From Trichomonas vaginalis G3 (lineage: Eukaryota; Parabasalia; Trichomonadida; Trichomonadidae), in assembly GCF_026262505.1 (NCBI RefSeq), contig NC_067203.1, positions 8,370,001 through 8,434,000 of the forward strand: a stretch of DNA of 64,000 bases. Reading direction: 5' to 3'. The stretch's first letter is position 1. Every line of letters starts with the position of its first letter. Below the pieces are notes generated by a model. That model was not told where the DNA came from. It did not search any database and saw only the letters and a program-made list of their open reading frames with translations. The translations under genes were made by a program, and so were the position numbers. This document shows, piece by piece, positions 1 to 7,592 of this stretch.

Positions 1-1
1 A

Positions 2-52
2 GAACAACAAATGCAACAAATGGAACAAATGCAACAACAAAGTCAAGAATAA
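2..52 (+). CDS. C-terminal end of a Gln/Met-rich protein (partial)
   Basis: Only the last 16 codons and a TAA stop are in the window; the gene starts upstream of it. The visible tail is almost entirely Gln, Met and Glu and is followed after 28 bp by the next Maverick gene on the same strand. Nothing more can be said about function. Confidence 0.45.
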   Translation, partial: EQQMQQMEQMQQQSQE

Positions 53-80
53 AAAAATATTTTTTTTTATTTTTATAAAA

Positions 81-1312
81 ATGTACAGAATAGACGTTTC
101 AGATTTTTATGACTTCCAAGCGTTCAGAAATATGTGTCCATTTCGAGACTATAACAAAGCAGTCGAGAATTTGAAACGTTTAGTCATTTATGTCGACTCT
201 GCCCCAGAATGTTATGTCATGAAAGAATGGGATGTTGTCTTTAACAAACCAAGAGCAACAATAGTTTCAGAACAAGAATGTAGACAGAAACTTAAGAAAA
301 TAAAAGTCGTACAAGTTGGCATGAAGATGTTAGATGCTTGGGATATCTTATTGTCAAAGTTAGAAGATTTTTCAGTTCGAGGTATAAAGTTCTATACACC
401 TTCTCCAAACTTCTATTCTATCTTCACTGGATATAAATATGAACAAGTAGAATGGAAAGAAAATATTATAGAAGCTTGGTTAGACCATGTCAAAGAAATT
501 ATATGCAATGGAAACGAAAGAGTCTATGAGTATATCTTATGTTGTTTGCAAACATCTTACAACATCCAAGTGCTAAAAATGAAACTGCTCTCATCATAAT
601 TGGAAAACAAGGAACTGGTAAGAACACTTTCTTTACAGATATCTTATGCAAACTGTTAGAAGGTTATTCGAATCCGAATATGACAAACTTAGAAAAACAT
701 CTGCGGTAAATTTAACTTCAATAGAGAATATGAAACTTATAGTATGTAACGAAACTTCAAAGTATAGATACAACAAAAGGTTTTAAACTCAGATGCTTTG
801 AAGAGTCTTATAACAGACAAAGAGTTGTTGAAAGAAAATATAAAGACCAAAGAGTTTGTGAAAATGTTTGCAAATTTCATCATGGTTTCAAACAACGCCG
901 TTCGATGAAGTTAGAAAGTTCTGACAGAAGATATGTAGTTGTCAGAACGTCAGATTCTCATATGCAAGATACAGAATATTTTGACGACTTAGCAGAAACT
1001 TTGACACCTAACTTTTACAACCACTTGTTCTCATATTTCATGACATTAGATATTTCAAAGTTCAATCCAAGACAAATTCCACATACCGAAGAAAGACAAA
1101 CATTGTTAGAAGCAAACAAGAGTGTATATGAACTGTTCATAGATGAGACTAACTTTGTGTCATTAGATGAAAGGTCATTGTACGATTCATATAAACAGTA
1201 TTGTCAAGAGTATGGTTATATGCCAGCGTCTAAACGAACATTCTTGGCAAATGTCAAAAGCCTTTTAGACATACAGAACGGCGTATATACAAAGAAAAAT
1301 TTTTCTGAGTAA
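81..1312 (+). pseudogene. D5-like SF3 helicase of Maverick, frameshifted
   Basis: This is a viral replicative helicase of the D5 / superfamily 3 type, which would unwind element DNA for the family B polymerase. The first segment (81-599) has the D5_N-like stretch ending in HVKEIICNGNERVYEYIL. After a frameshift near 555-560 the Walker A GKQGTGKNTFF is read at about 602-634, then LIVCNETSK near 732-762, then the SF3-typical SDRRYVVVRTS at about 917-955. At least three indels (near 557, about 700-780 and about 905) break the frame. The start at 81 follows a T-rich promoter-like tract. Helicases of this kind are known from poxviruses, other large DNA viruses and some Polinton relatives. The identity is well supported by motifs; the gene cannot make a full protein as written. 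Confidence 0.75.
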
Positions 1313-1347
1313 ATTTAAAAAAAATATTTTTTTATCCGATAGAAAAG

Positions 1348-1767
1348 ATGACGAAATATATTTCAGTCAACAAGTACATGACAGAAGTCAAAGATAAGTT
1401 AGCTCCATTCGCATATTTGAATGTTTACTTCTACCATTTTGAAAAGTCTTCATTCAGCAAAGTTTGGAACATCGAACCGGTTAAGTTTGCTATTGTGACT
1501 AAAAATGGTGCGAAATTTGAAGACTTAGACATAGAAGGTTTGTTAGCAGTCAAAGAAAATTTTGACAGAAGGTTCTCAAACCTTAAAGAAGGCAAAGCAT
1601 ACAAACTTGTTATACCTTATGAACCAAAGAAAGCAGACGACTATGAATATTATGAGTCTAAGATAGTTGAAGTTCAAGGTAAATTGGGTAAAAAGATTTT
1701 AGAGTCTAAGCCAGTGTTTGCTCCTAAAGAGGAAGAGAACATTGACATTGACCCAGAAATGTTCTAA
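1348..1767 (+). CDS. Hypothetical protein with acidic C-terminal tail, next to helicase
   Basis: An intact 139-aa protein preceded by a TTTTTTTATC tract and a 7-9 nt leader, the usual start context for genes in this element. No domain is recognised. The last 12 residues are strongly acidic (EEENIDIDPEMF), and a similar IDPE acidic end is seen in the protein at 24343-24816, which sits next to the polymerase. Acidic tails beside helicase and polymerase genes recall single-stranded-DNA-binding proteins, but that is a guess. It ends 16 bp from the convergent gene at 1784-2233. Confidence 0.55.
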   Translation: MTKYISVNKYMTEVKDKLAPFAYLNVYFYHFEKSSFSKVWNIEPVKFAIVTKNGAKFEDLDIEGLLAVKENFDRRFSNLKEGKAYKLVIPYEPKKADDYEYYESKIVEVQGKLGKKILESKPVFAPKEEENIDIDPEMF

Positions 1768-1783
1768 AAATAAAATTTTATTT

Positions 1784-2233
1784 TTACATGTCAAATTTCT
1801 TTTTCTCTGGTTCAGGTTCTTTCTTCTCTTCTTCTACTTTCTTTTCTTTCTTTTCTCTCTTCTTCTTCTTCTCTGGTGGAGTTATGTCAAATTTCTCAGA
1901 ACCATATTTATGTAAAAGTTCTTTGTCCTTTAATAGCTCTTCTATTCTGTTTTCTATTTCATCTTCAAGAACAGCGCATGTGCCTTCTTTGCATTCTAAG
2001 AACTTTTGTTGGACTTCATCTTTCCAATCGGCGTCATCTCTGTCAACAAGTCTGTCATTGACAAATTTTAAGACTGCTCTGCTTAATGTTTTATGGTTCT
2101 TGTCATATTCCCAGAAACAGAACTTTAGAACAAATTCACCTTTCTTGTTTACACTATGTAAGATTTTATGGTCGACAGATGTTTTGCTGTCAAAAAGCTT
2201 GTCTCGAATATAGATAGCGAAATCGCTAGACAT
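1784..2233 (-). CDS. Hypothetical protein with Lys/Glu-rich tail
   Basis: An intact 149-aa protein. Residues 1-110 look globular (mixed hydrophobic and charged, FCFWEYDKN near residue 40). The last 35 residues are a KKKK/EEEKK-rich charged tail with a PEPEKK motif. It is divergent from the packaging ATPase (2270) with only 36 bp between start codons, and convergent with 1348-1767. I do not recognise the family. Confidence 0.5.
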   Translation of the reverse strand: MSSDFAIYIRDKLFDSKTSVDHKILHSVNKKGEFVLKFCFWEYDKNHKTLSRAVLKFVNDRLVDRDDADWKDEVQQKFLECKEGTCAVLEDEIENRIEELLKDKELLHKYGSEKFDITPPEKKKKREKKEKKVEEEKKEPEPEKKKFDM

Positions 2234-2269
2234 TTTCTAAAAGATAAAAATTTTAATTTTTCTAAAAAT

Positions 2270-3145
2270 ATGTTAGAAAAAAAGTTTGCTGACATTGACA
2301 AGAAATTTGAGAATGTTTTAAACAAGAACAAGAGGAAGTTAGAAAATGCTCAGATAAAACCTATACATGACAAGTTCTTATTTGCTCAGAATGGTATAAC
2401 AGGTCTAATCGCACCACCTGGGTCGGGTAAGACTTTCACTTATCTTAAAATGGCTGCACAACAACAAGAACTAGATGAGAAGAACCCATTCTATGAGTTA
2501 GTAGTCATTTGTAGTACTTCTGGTCAATTTGACCAAACCGTCAATTCGTTCAAAGATATTATAAAGAAGTCTAAGTTAGTATGTATAAAAGACTCTGAGT
2601 TGTTAGATTGGATAAAGAAGTACCAAAGAAGAGTTTTGAAGTACAATGCTATAAATGAGTATATAAACTCGAAGTTTAAAGACCCAAATGAGGAAATGCA
2701 GAGAATATTAGAGAAGAAACACTTCAGAAACAAACAGAAAGAGATAGAATACATTTCGAAGAAATTGCAATCTTACGATTGGAAGACATACCCTCATAGA
2801 TGTCTTCTTATCTTAGATGACTTTGCTTCTCATCCTTTGTTAAAGAACAGAGAACAAGATATGTGTCGAATTCTCAAGAAGCTCAGACACTTTAACATCT
2901 CAGTTGTCATTTGTGTACAGACAGCAAAGAGTTTAAGTAAGGATGTTAAAAGAATACTTACTGATATCATACTTTTCCCTGGATTGTCCGAAGACGATTT
3001 CATGGAACTTATGAAAGAGTCCATGGCAGGTAAGTTTGACAGACATGAACTATGGGAGAAGTACAAAGTCATACAAGACCCTCATACTTCTTTCAGAATT
3101 CACATCTACGCGAACAAAGTTCAAATTGTAAAAAGTCAAGCTTGA
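2270..3145 (+). CDS. A32/FtsK-HerA type DNA-packaging ATPase of Maverick
   Basis: This 291-aa protein would drive DNA packaging into the element's capsid. Walker A GLIAPPGSGKTFTYLK lies near residues 44-59 and Walker B CLLILDDF near 180-187. The HFNISVVICVQTAKSL sensor-like strand follows near 209-224, as in A32-type ATPases of Polintons and large DNA viruses. I chose the ATG at 2270 because a T-rich leader (TTTTAATTTTTCTAAAAAT) lies directly before it; an upstream in-frame ATG at 2168 falls inside the divergent gene. It is one of the few core Maverick genes here that looks intact. Confidence 0.8.
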   Translation: MLEKKFADIDKKFENVLNKNKRKLENAQIKPIHDKFLFAQNGITGLIAPPGSGKTFTYLKMAAQQQELDEKNPFYELVVICSTSGQFDQTVNSFKDIIKKSKLVCIKDSELLDWIKKYQRRVLKYNAINEYINSKFKDPNEEMQRILEKKHFRNKQKEIEYISKKLQSYDWKTYPHRCLLILDDFASHPLLKNREQDMCRILKKLRHFNISVVICVQTAKSLSKDVKRILTDIILFPGLSEDDFMELMKESMAGKFDRHELWEKYKVIQDPHTSFRIHIYANKVQIVKSQA

Positions 3146-3250
3146 AAAATGTAAGTGTTTAGTCTTAGTCTGTTGTGGTGCTGGGGCTGTCGGTTCTTCT
3201 GGCTTTGGAAGACATTCAGGAAGAGGAACGTCAGTCCTCCGTTTGTGTCC

Positions 3251-3478
3251 TGTCGGAAGGAAGAACTTTTTCTGTCGGAAGGAAAAAATTTTCCTGTCGG
3301 ATGGAAAAAATTTTCCTGTCGGATGGAAAAAAGTTCTCAATTTTCGAAAATTTGAATGGTTTACGGACGAACAACAGGAAAAATTTTTCCAGTTGTCGGG
3401 AAATTTTTTTCCAGTTGTCGGGAAATTTTTTTCTTGTCGGAAGGAAATTTTTTTCCTGTTGGAAGGAAGGACTCGGAA
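3251..3478. repeat. 22-bp repeat array A, two blocks around a palindromic spacer
   Basis: Units beginning TGTCGG lie at 3251, 3273, 3295 and 3317, then at 3394, 3416, about 3435 and 3457; most steps are exactly 22 bp. Units carry internal palindromes such as GGAAAAAATTTTCC. The two blocks are separated by a spacer (about 3335-3385) with the palindrome AATTTTCGAAAATT followed by TTTACGG. The last unit ends at the ATG at 3478. Array B at 6822 has the same plan with a different sequence. Confidence 0.8.
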
Positions 3479-3537
3479 TGCCAGAAGGATTTGACAAGAC
3501 AATTTACCTTATAGAGCTACCTGAGCCATCTTTGGTG
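3478..3537 (+). pseudogene. 5' fragment of the array-linked small gene
   Basis: The first 20 codons read as a relative of the gene at 7112: both have an acidic start, then D-x-x-IYLIE (DKTIYLIELPEP here, DEAIYLIEINEV there), with closely matching DNA (AATTTACCTTATAGAG in both). Similarity stops at the 16-bp direct repeat at 3537, so only the start of the gene remains downstream of array A. The fragment shows that array and gene travel together. Confidence 0.6.
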
Positions 3538-3563
3538 TCAAGCTTGAAAAATAAATGGTTCAT

Positions 3564-4411
3564 TTACTCTGCTTGTTTGAAGTTGTCAAAATACTCTGTT
3601 ATCTTTTCTTTCAGTAATGGCAAATCTTCTTTGAATGTAAGTATTGTACAACCTTTCATATCATAGTGTGTTTGAGGTAAAGTATCTTGAACTATTTGTT
3701 TCACATCTTCATTCGGTGTCATTGAAATCGGTAAGTTTTCGCGATAAACCAATTTCTGTCAGATTTGTAAATCTTAGCAAGGTCGTAAAAGCTTTTGTTG
3801 TTTCTTCTGACTAAATGCAACATAACCATATCTCTGTCTTCTTCATTTTCCATCTCTTCAGTGTAAATCATATACTTATAGTTCTTTTCCTTTCCTTTTG
3901 GTACCGAACGTGGTATTCTTTTCTGTATGTTTTTGTCTTTTGCTTCAATGACTTCATCTTTTGCTTCAATGACTTCATCTTTTGCTTGAAGTTTCTTTTC
4001 CATCTCTTCACGTTCTTGTCTATGAATTTCGTCTAACATCATGAAAATATAACAAGCATAGCGAGGTGAAGCCCACATTGCAACAGCATTTACAAGAAGT
4101 CTATGTACATAATATCCTTTCAAACCATTTGGCAAATTTTTACGATTTTCGTACGGAATCTCGTTCCTCGGTTTTCCGAGGGACGCAAACATATGAGGAA
4201 ATTCTTCTAAAAGTTCTTTTGTCTGTTGGTTTTCAAACCAATGGTATGCTTGCTTTGTAGAACGAAGAGCATTCAAAATACTTTGCATTTGGTACATGTC
4301 ATCTTTGACCGAACGAATGAGACGTAACTGTTTGTTATACTGAACCCACTCGTATTCTTCATCTATGGCTTCATGGACTATAACTGTTGTTGTGTTCTCT
4401 GTTGTTGACAT
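3564..4411 (-). pseudogene. KilA-N-type regulator with DUF3627-like C-terminus, one frameshift
   Basis: This is a paralogue of the intact protein at 23399-24226. The N-terminal half reads PNGLKGYYVHRLLVNAVAMW and then RYACYIFMMLDE, as in KilA-N/Bro-like proteins. A charged coiled-coil linker made of repeated KDEVIEA follows. The C-terminal YKYMIYTEE...MVMLHLVRRN...FYDLAKIYKSDRNW resembles the DUF3627 region found downstream of KilA-N domains in large DNA viruses. Reading frame is lost near 3747, where TGGTTTATCGC replaces TGGTTCTATCG of the paralogue. The start at 4411 follows a TTTATTTTTTTATCCGG leader. A DNA-binding regulatory role is inferred. Confidence 0.65.
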
Positions 4412-4499
4412 ATCTGTCTTTATATTCCGGATAAAAAAATAAAAAAAAATAAAATTAGCGTTATTTTCTATCTTGTATAAAAGACCAAAAATAAACGCT

Positions 4500-5111
4500 T
4501 TACATGTATTTTTCAGCAACTTCGTCAAATAATTTTATAGCACTATCTATCTCATCTACTTCAAACGTTTCTTTACCTTTCGTGGGAGCACCATACATTT
4601 TCTCAAACTTTTCAAGTAGTTCTGTTTCAGCAGCTCTCATATCGTTAACAAACACAACCTTAACTCTATTGACTGTAGAGTCATATCTTTTAGTTATATT
4701 AAATGTTCTTCCTATCTTATATCTCTTTGTATTGAAGTCTTTCGGTTTCTGAACGATGTAAAGTAAGCCTTCACTGCAACGTTCCGTATCGAATGAACCA
4801 TATGTTATGAAATTATATCCAACAACTGGGTCAATCCAGAACAAAACTACTGGTATAAGACTTTTGTCTATAAGATATGCTGTAGTTCCATGAAATCTTA
4901 CCGATATCATAAGCTTAGGATTTCTTGTCAAAATTTTCTGAGTTGAAGCAATTTTAACCCAGTCGTTTGTTTTCTTTCCAGATGGAGATATAATGTCTGA
5001 CAAAGAATATTTGTTGTATTTCTTTGAGTATCTTACGTTTAAATCACCAATTCTAACCATTTTGGTGTCATTGTCTATCTTTCTAACTGTTTCAAACTCA
5101 GTGTTTGACAT
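4500..5111 (-). CDS. KilA-N-like / T5orf172 (GIY-YIG fold) protein
   Basis: An intact 203-aa protein. Residues about 14-60 (VRIGDLNVRYSKKYNKYSLSDI) look like a reduced KilA-N DNA-binding domain. Residues about 120-195 look like the T5orf172/MUG113 domain of the GIY-YIG superfamily: GLLYIVQKP...RYKIGRTFNITKRYDS, then RAAETELLEKFEKMYG. Such pairs are common in phages and large DNA viruses as regulators or nucleases. Its paralogue is at 22700-23311; the two form part of an inverted duplicated block. Confidence 0.7.
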   Translation of the reverse strand: MSNTEFETVRKIDNDTKMVRIGDLNVRYSKKYNKYSLSDIISPSGKKTNDWVKIASTQKILTRNPKLMISVRFHGTTAYLIDKSLIPVVLFWIDPVVGYNFITYGSFDTERCSEGLLYIVQKPKDFNTKRYKIGRTFNITKRYDSTVNRVKVVFVNDMRAAETELLEKFEKMYGAPTKGKETFEVDEIDSAIKLFDEVAEKYM

Positions 5112-5655
5112 TTCCTGTTCTTACATACAAAATAAAAAAAAATATTTTTTTAAAACTAGCGTTAATTTTTATTTTGTATAAAAGATATGATTTCATAGAG
5201 TTTTTTTCACGAAGTGCAAAAGTTCACTTCGTCAAAAAAATACAGTTATATAATGAAATTTGGTCATTTTTTCACGATTTTCATGAGTTTTAGGCGACCA
5301 GGTTTTTTTCCCTACTCGCAATTTTTTACGATTTTCATGAGTTTTAGGCGAGTAAGATTTTCTATCTTGTATAACAGTTATATAATGAAAAAGTGTCATT
5401 TTTTTCAGCAAAAATATATTTTAGGGTAGAAGGGTATATCTACCCCGTTTTCTACCCTCATTTCTACCCTCTTGAATTTTCATGATTTCATCGTACATGT
5501 TTTGTCAAGACTTCTTCGTAAATGTTTTGTCAAGACTTCTTCGTAAATGTTTTGTCAAGACTTCTTCGTAATGAGCGTAAATCAGACAAAAATATATTTT
5601 AGGGTAGAAGGGTATATCTACCCCGTTTTCTACCCTCTTTTCTACCCCAGTTATT
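5112..5655. repeat. Intergenic repeat region between regulators
   Basis: No gene is seen. The region holds a hairpin ACGAAGTG/CACTTCGT (5209-5231) and a duplicated stretch containing ACGATTTTCATGAGTTTTAGGCG (about 5270-5370). A 28-bp tandem repeat with core TTTTGTCAAGACTTCTTCGTA occurs three times (5500-5572). Two copies of the GGGTAGAA inverted-repeat block lie at 5424-5470 and 5602-5648. All are recurrent motifs of this element's regulatory spacers. Confidence 0.7.
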
Positions 5656-6534
5656 TTATAAGCGTTTTACATGGTATATGTTGTGATGGTTCATGACTTT
5701 AAACAGTTTTGTAGCTTCTATTTCTTCACGAAGGATATCAAAAATTTTAACTATGCCGAAGGTTTCTTTATATTTCTTCTTGACATCTGAAAGAAGGAAA
5801 TCGTTAGCAGTTGGATAGTTTTTGTTCAGAAATGTCAACATGTCCATTTTATCTTCTGCTGGTTTCTCTACTTCTTTCTTTAAGTCAGTATGGTCTTTTC
5901 TCATTCTTTCTATCTCTTTGACGGAGTAGTTATATTTCCTTGTTGCTGCTTTACATTTAGAACATTGTGGGTTCATTTTTGCGTTATATTCTGAAACCTT
6001 ACCTGCTAAAACAACCAAGGCGTAGATGGTCTTCTTTAACTCAAAGGCTGCTGGTTTTATCTGTTGGTTCCATACCTTACCTCTTCTATCTTTATCTCTT
6101 ATCTGCAAGACACACTCAGCAACTAACGAAACAAAGTTGTCGTAGGTCTTAAACTCTTCAGATTTATATATGTCAATGACTTTGTGGTTGCAATGAAATC
6201 CAAGAAACTCATAGTTTACCTTTCGTATGAACTTCTTTATTTCTACTGAGTCAGTCAGTCTGACTTCAATTTCATCGAATTCTGGAATAGTGAGTTTTTG
6301 TTGTTGTATTTCAGGTAGTTTAGGCAAATGGTCTATAATATCTTGCATTTCATAAAGATACTGTTCATTTGTTTCATCTTTTGCACTACAGTCTAAATCT
6401 CCTTGGAGAAGTTCCTGCTTTATCTTCTGGATTTCTGTTTCGAAAGTATATGAAGAAGGAATGAAGCTTTTCATCTCTACTAACATTGAAGTTGGGTTCA
6501 TGACTAACGAGTTTGGTGCTGTTGTTGCTAACAT
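5656..6534 (-). CDS. Conserved Maverick regulatory-block protein (292 aa)
   Basis: An intact protein of unknown family; a decayed paralogue is at 21607-22536. The start is hydrophilic (SPNSLVMNPTSMLVEMKSFIP). A possible metal-binding pair CSKCKAA lies near residue 196, and a charged helical stretch (VKEIERMRKDHTDLKKEVEK) follows. The C-terminal region (residues about 230-290) looks like a small winged-helix-type domain. It lies in the same inverted block as KilA-N genes, which suggests a regulatory role, but no function can be assigned. Confidence 0.55.
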   Translation of the reverse strand: MLATTAPNSLVMNPTSMLVEMKSFIPSSYTFETEIQKIKQELLQGDLDCSAKDETNEQYLYEMQDIIDHLPKLPEIQQQKLTIPEFDEIEVRLTDSVEIKKFIRKVNYEFLGFHCNHKVIDIYKSEEFKTYDNFVSLVAECVLQIRDKDRRGKVWNQQIKPAAFELKKTIYALVVLAGKVSEYNAKMNPQCSKCKAATRKYNYSVKEIERMRKDHTDLKKEVEKPAEDKMDMLTFLNKNYPTANDFLLSDVKKKYKETFGIVKIFDILREEIEATKLFKVMNHHNIYHVKRL

Positions 6535-6598
6535 GTTCTTACAATAAAAATAAAAAATATTTTTTGGTGGGACTACCTTTATTTTATTTCAGCACAAA

Positions 6599-6672
6599 AT
6601 GAACGAGTTTGGTTTAAAAATACGGTGGAGCCAAAAATGGCTCGACCTCAAAAACAAGCATTTTGTGAAGAA
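6599..6672 (+). pseudogene. Remnant of a KilA-N gene
   Basis: About 70 bp match codons of the intact KilA-N gene near 20952-21010 (ATGAACGA...GTGGCTCGACCTCAAAA...CAAGCATTTT). The rest of the gene is gone. Its position completes the inverted duplication: KilA-N, 292-aa protein, T5orf172 and DUF3627-type genes occur here in mirror order to 20.8-24.2 kb. Confidence 0.65.
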
Positions 6673-6678
6673 TATACC

Positions 6679-6709
6679 AACCCGCTGTTTTCCGCGGGTT
6701 GCTTTTTTT
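6679..6709 (+). terminator. GC hairpin followed by T-run
   Basis: AACCCGC (6679-6685) pairs with GCGGGTT (6694-6700) and is followed by a run of seven T. It has the shape of an intrinsic terminator. In a eukaryotic nucleus it may instead be a 3'-end or packaging structure; it is one of several GC-rich hairpins in the element. Confidence 0.4.
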
Positions 6710-6821
6710 ATACAAAGTTCAAGAGTTTTGTGTGTTTTCTACGAGGGTAGAAATGAGGGTAGAAAACGGGGTAGATATACCCTTCTACCCTAAAATATAT
6801 TTTTTGGTGGTACGTCGGACA

Positions 6822-7113
6822 TTGTTCTGAAACAGTACAAGTCTTGTTCTGAAACAGTACAAGTCTTGTTCTGAAACAGTACAAATATTGTTCTGAAACA
6901 GTACAAATATTGTTCTGAAACAGAACAAATATTGTTCTGAAACAGAACAAATATTGTTCTGAAACAGAAAATTTTTCTCTCAAATTGAGAGCTTTTACGG
7001 GAAATTTGTTCTGAAAAAGTACAAGACTAGTTCTGAAAAAGTACAAGACTAGTTCTGAAAAAGCACAAGACTAGTTCTGAAACAGTACAAGACTAGTTCT
7101 GAAACAGAACAAT
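6822..7113. repeat. 22-bp repeat array B, 7 + 5 units around a palindromic spacer
   Basis: Seven units starting TTGTTCTGAAACAG lie at 6822, 6844, 6866, 6888, 6910, 6932 and 6954, all exactly 22 bp apart. Five more lie at 7006, 7028, 7050, 7072 and 7094. Some units are perfect inverted repeats (TTGTTCTG-AAA-CAGAACAA). The spacer (about 6970-7005) holds CTCTCAAATTGAGAG and then TTTTACGG. The last unit overlaps the ATG at 7112. There are no unique spacers between units, so it is not a CRISPR array. It looks like tandem protein-binding sites flanking a promoter. Confidence 0.9.
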
Positions 7114-7477
7114 GGACAGCATCGAGCCATTAGATGAGGCAATTTACCTTATAGAGATAAATGAAGTTGTTAAGCAGTATTTGGGCAAGGACAAAGCCAA
7201 CAAGTCCCTCGGCGTCTGGTTGTCTGGAAGAGGTGCGCTGAAAATCGAGATTTCGACTGGAATTCCAATTCAAATACCAGAAAACACTCCTGTAGACGAC
7301 ATAAAGGAGATGAAGAAAGAAGCTCTTCTCAAGTTCTTTGCAAAGCGCCCATGGATACAACTTCCAAACAGAGAGAGTCCAATTCCACGAATTATACAAA
7401 TTCTCAGAGCACTGTTCCACTTCTCTGGTCAGCCGTTCTACATAACCTGTGAAGGCGACATCCAACCAGTTCAGTAA
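7112..7477 (+). CDS. Small protein encoded directly behind the 22-bp repeat array
   Basis: An intact 121-aa protein of no family I recognise. It starts with an acidic segment and DEAIYLIEINEVVKQYL, has a middle with IPIQIPENTPVDDIKEMKKEALLKFF, and ends in an amphipathic region (IIQILRALFHF). Its codons look more GC-rich than those of the neighbours, suggesting a separate origin. The start codon lies inside the last array unit, so a protein binding the array would control this gene; an autoregulator or repeat-binding partner is a reasonable inference. A truncated relative lies behind array A at 3478. Confidence 0.6.
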   Translation: MDSIEPLDEAIYLIEINEVVKQYLGKDKANKSLGVWLSGRGALKIEISTGIPIQIPENTPVDDIKEMKKEALLKFFAKRPWIQLPNRESPIPRIIQILRALFHFSGQPFYITCEGDIQPVQ

Positions 7478-7592
7478 ACATCTCATTTTAACTAACTTTT
7501 TTGCTGTCTTAAGGAAATTCATGAAAATTCAACGGGTAGAAATGAGGGTAGAAAACGGGGTAGATATACCCTTCTACCCTAAAATATATTTT

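Larger units (their letters stand above)
3135..3552. repeat. 402-bp module bounded by a 16-bp direct repeat
   Basis: GTCAAGCTTGAAAAAT occurs at 3135-3150, over the stop of the packaging ATPase, and again at 3537-3552. The DNA between them contains a 22-bp repeat array and the first codons of a small gene, with no relation to the neighbours. On the minus strand the first 90 bp read as a Pro-rich peptide that may be the tail of another lost gene. The arrangement suggests insertion or recombination of a foreign cassette with duplication of 16 bp. Confidence 0.6.
6745..7580. repeat. GGGTAGAA inverted-repeat block, direct copies flanking the array B module
   Basis: Nearly identical copies at 6745-6790 and 7534-7580 bracket array B and its gene. 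Each reads GGGTAGAAATGA, GGGTAGAAAACG, then GGGTAGATATACCC and an inverted TTCTACCC, followed by TAAAATATATTTTT. Units are spaced about 12 bp. Direct repeats on both sides suggest the module was exchanged by recombination between these blocks. Confidence 0.75.

Noticed and set aside
2168..2269. ATG at 2168 as start of the packaging ATPase
   Set aside because: It lies inside the divergent gene; the ATG at 2270 has the usual T-rich leader.
3050..3502. Several overlapping frames through array A on both strands as genes
   Set aside because: They are translations of the 22-bp repeats in different frames (for example repeated QEKNF- or GRK-like peptides) with no start context.
6708..7046. A 112-codon minus-strand frame through array B
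   Set aside because: It is a translation of the repeat unit (repeated FRT-LFQN) and not a plausible protein gene.
6708..7113. Array B as a CRISPR array
   Set aside because: Units are contiguous with no unique spacers, the genome is eukaryotic, and no cas genes are present.
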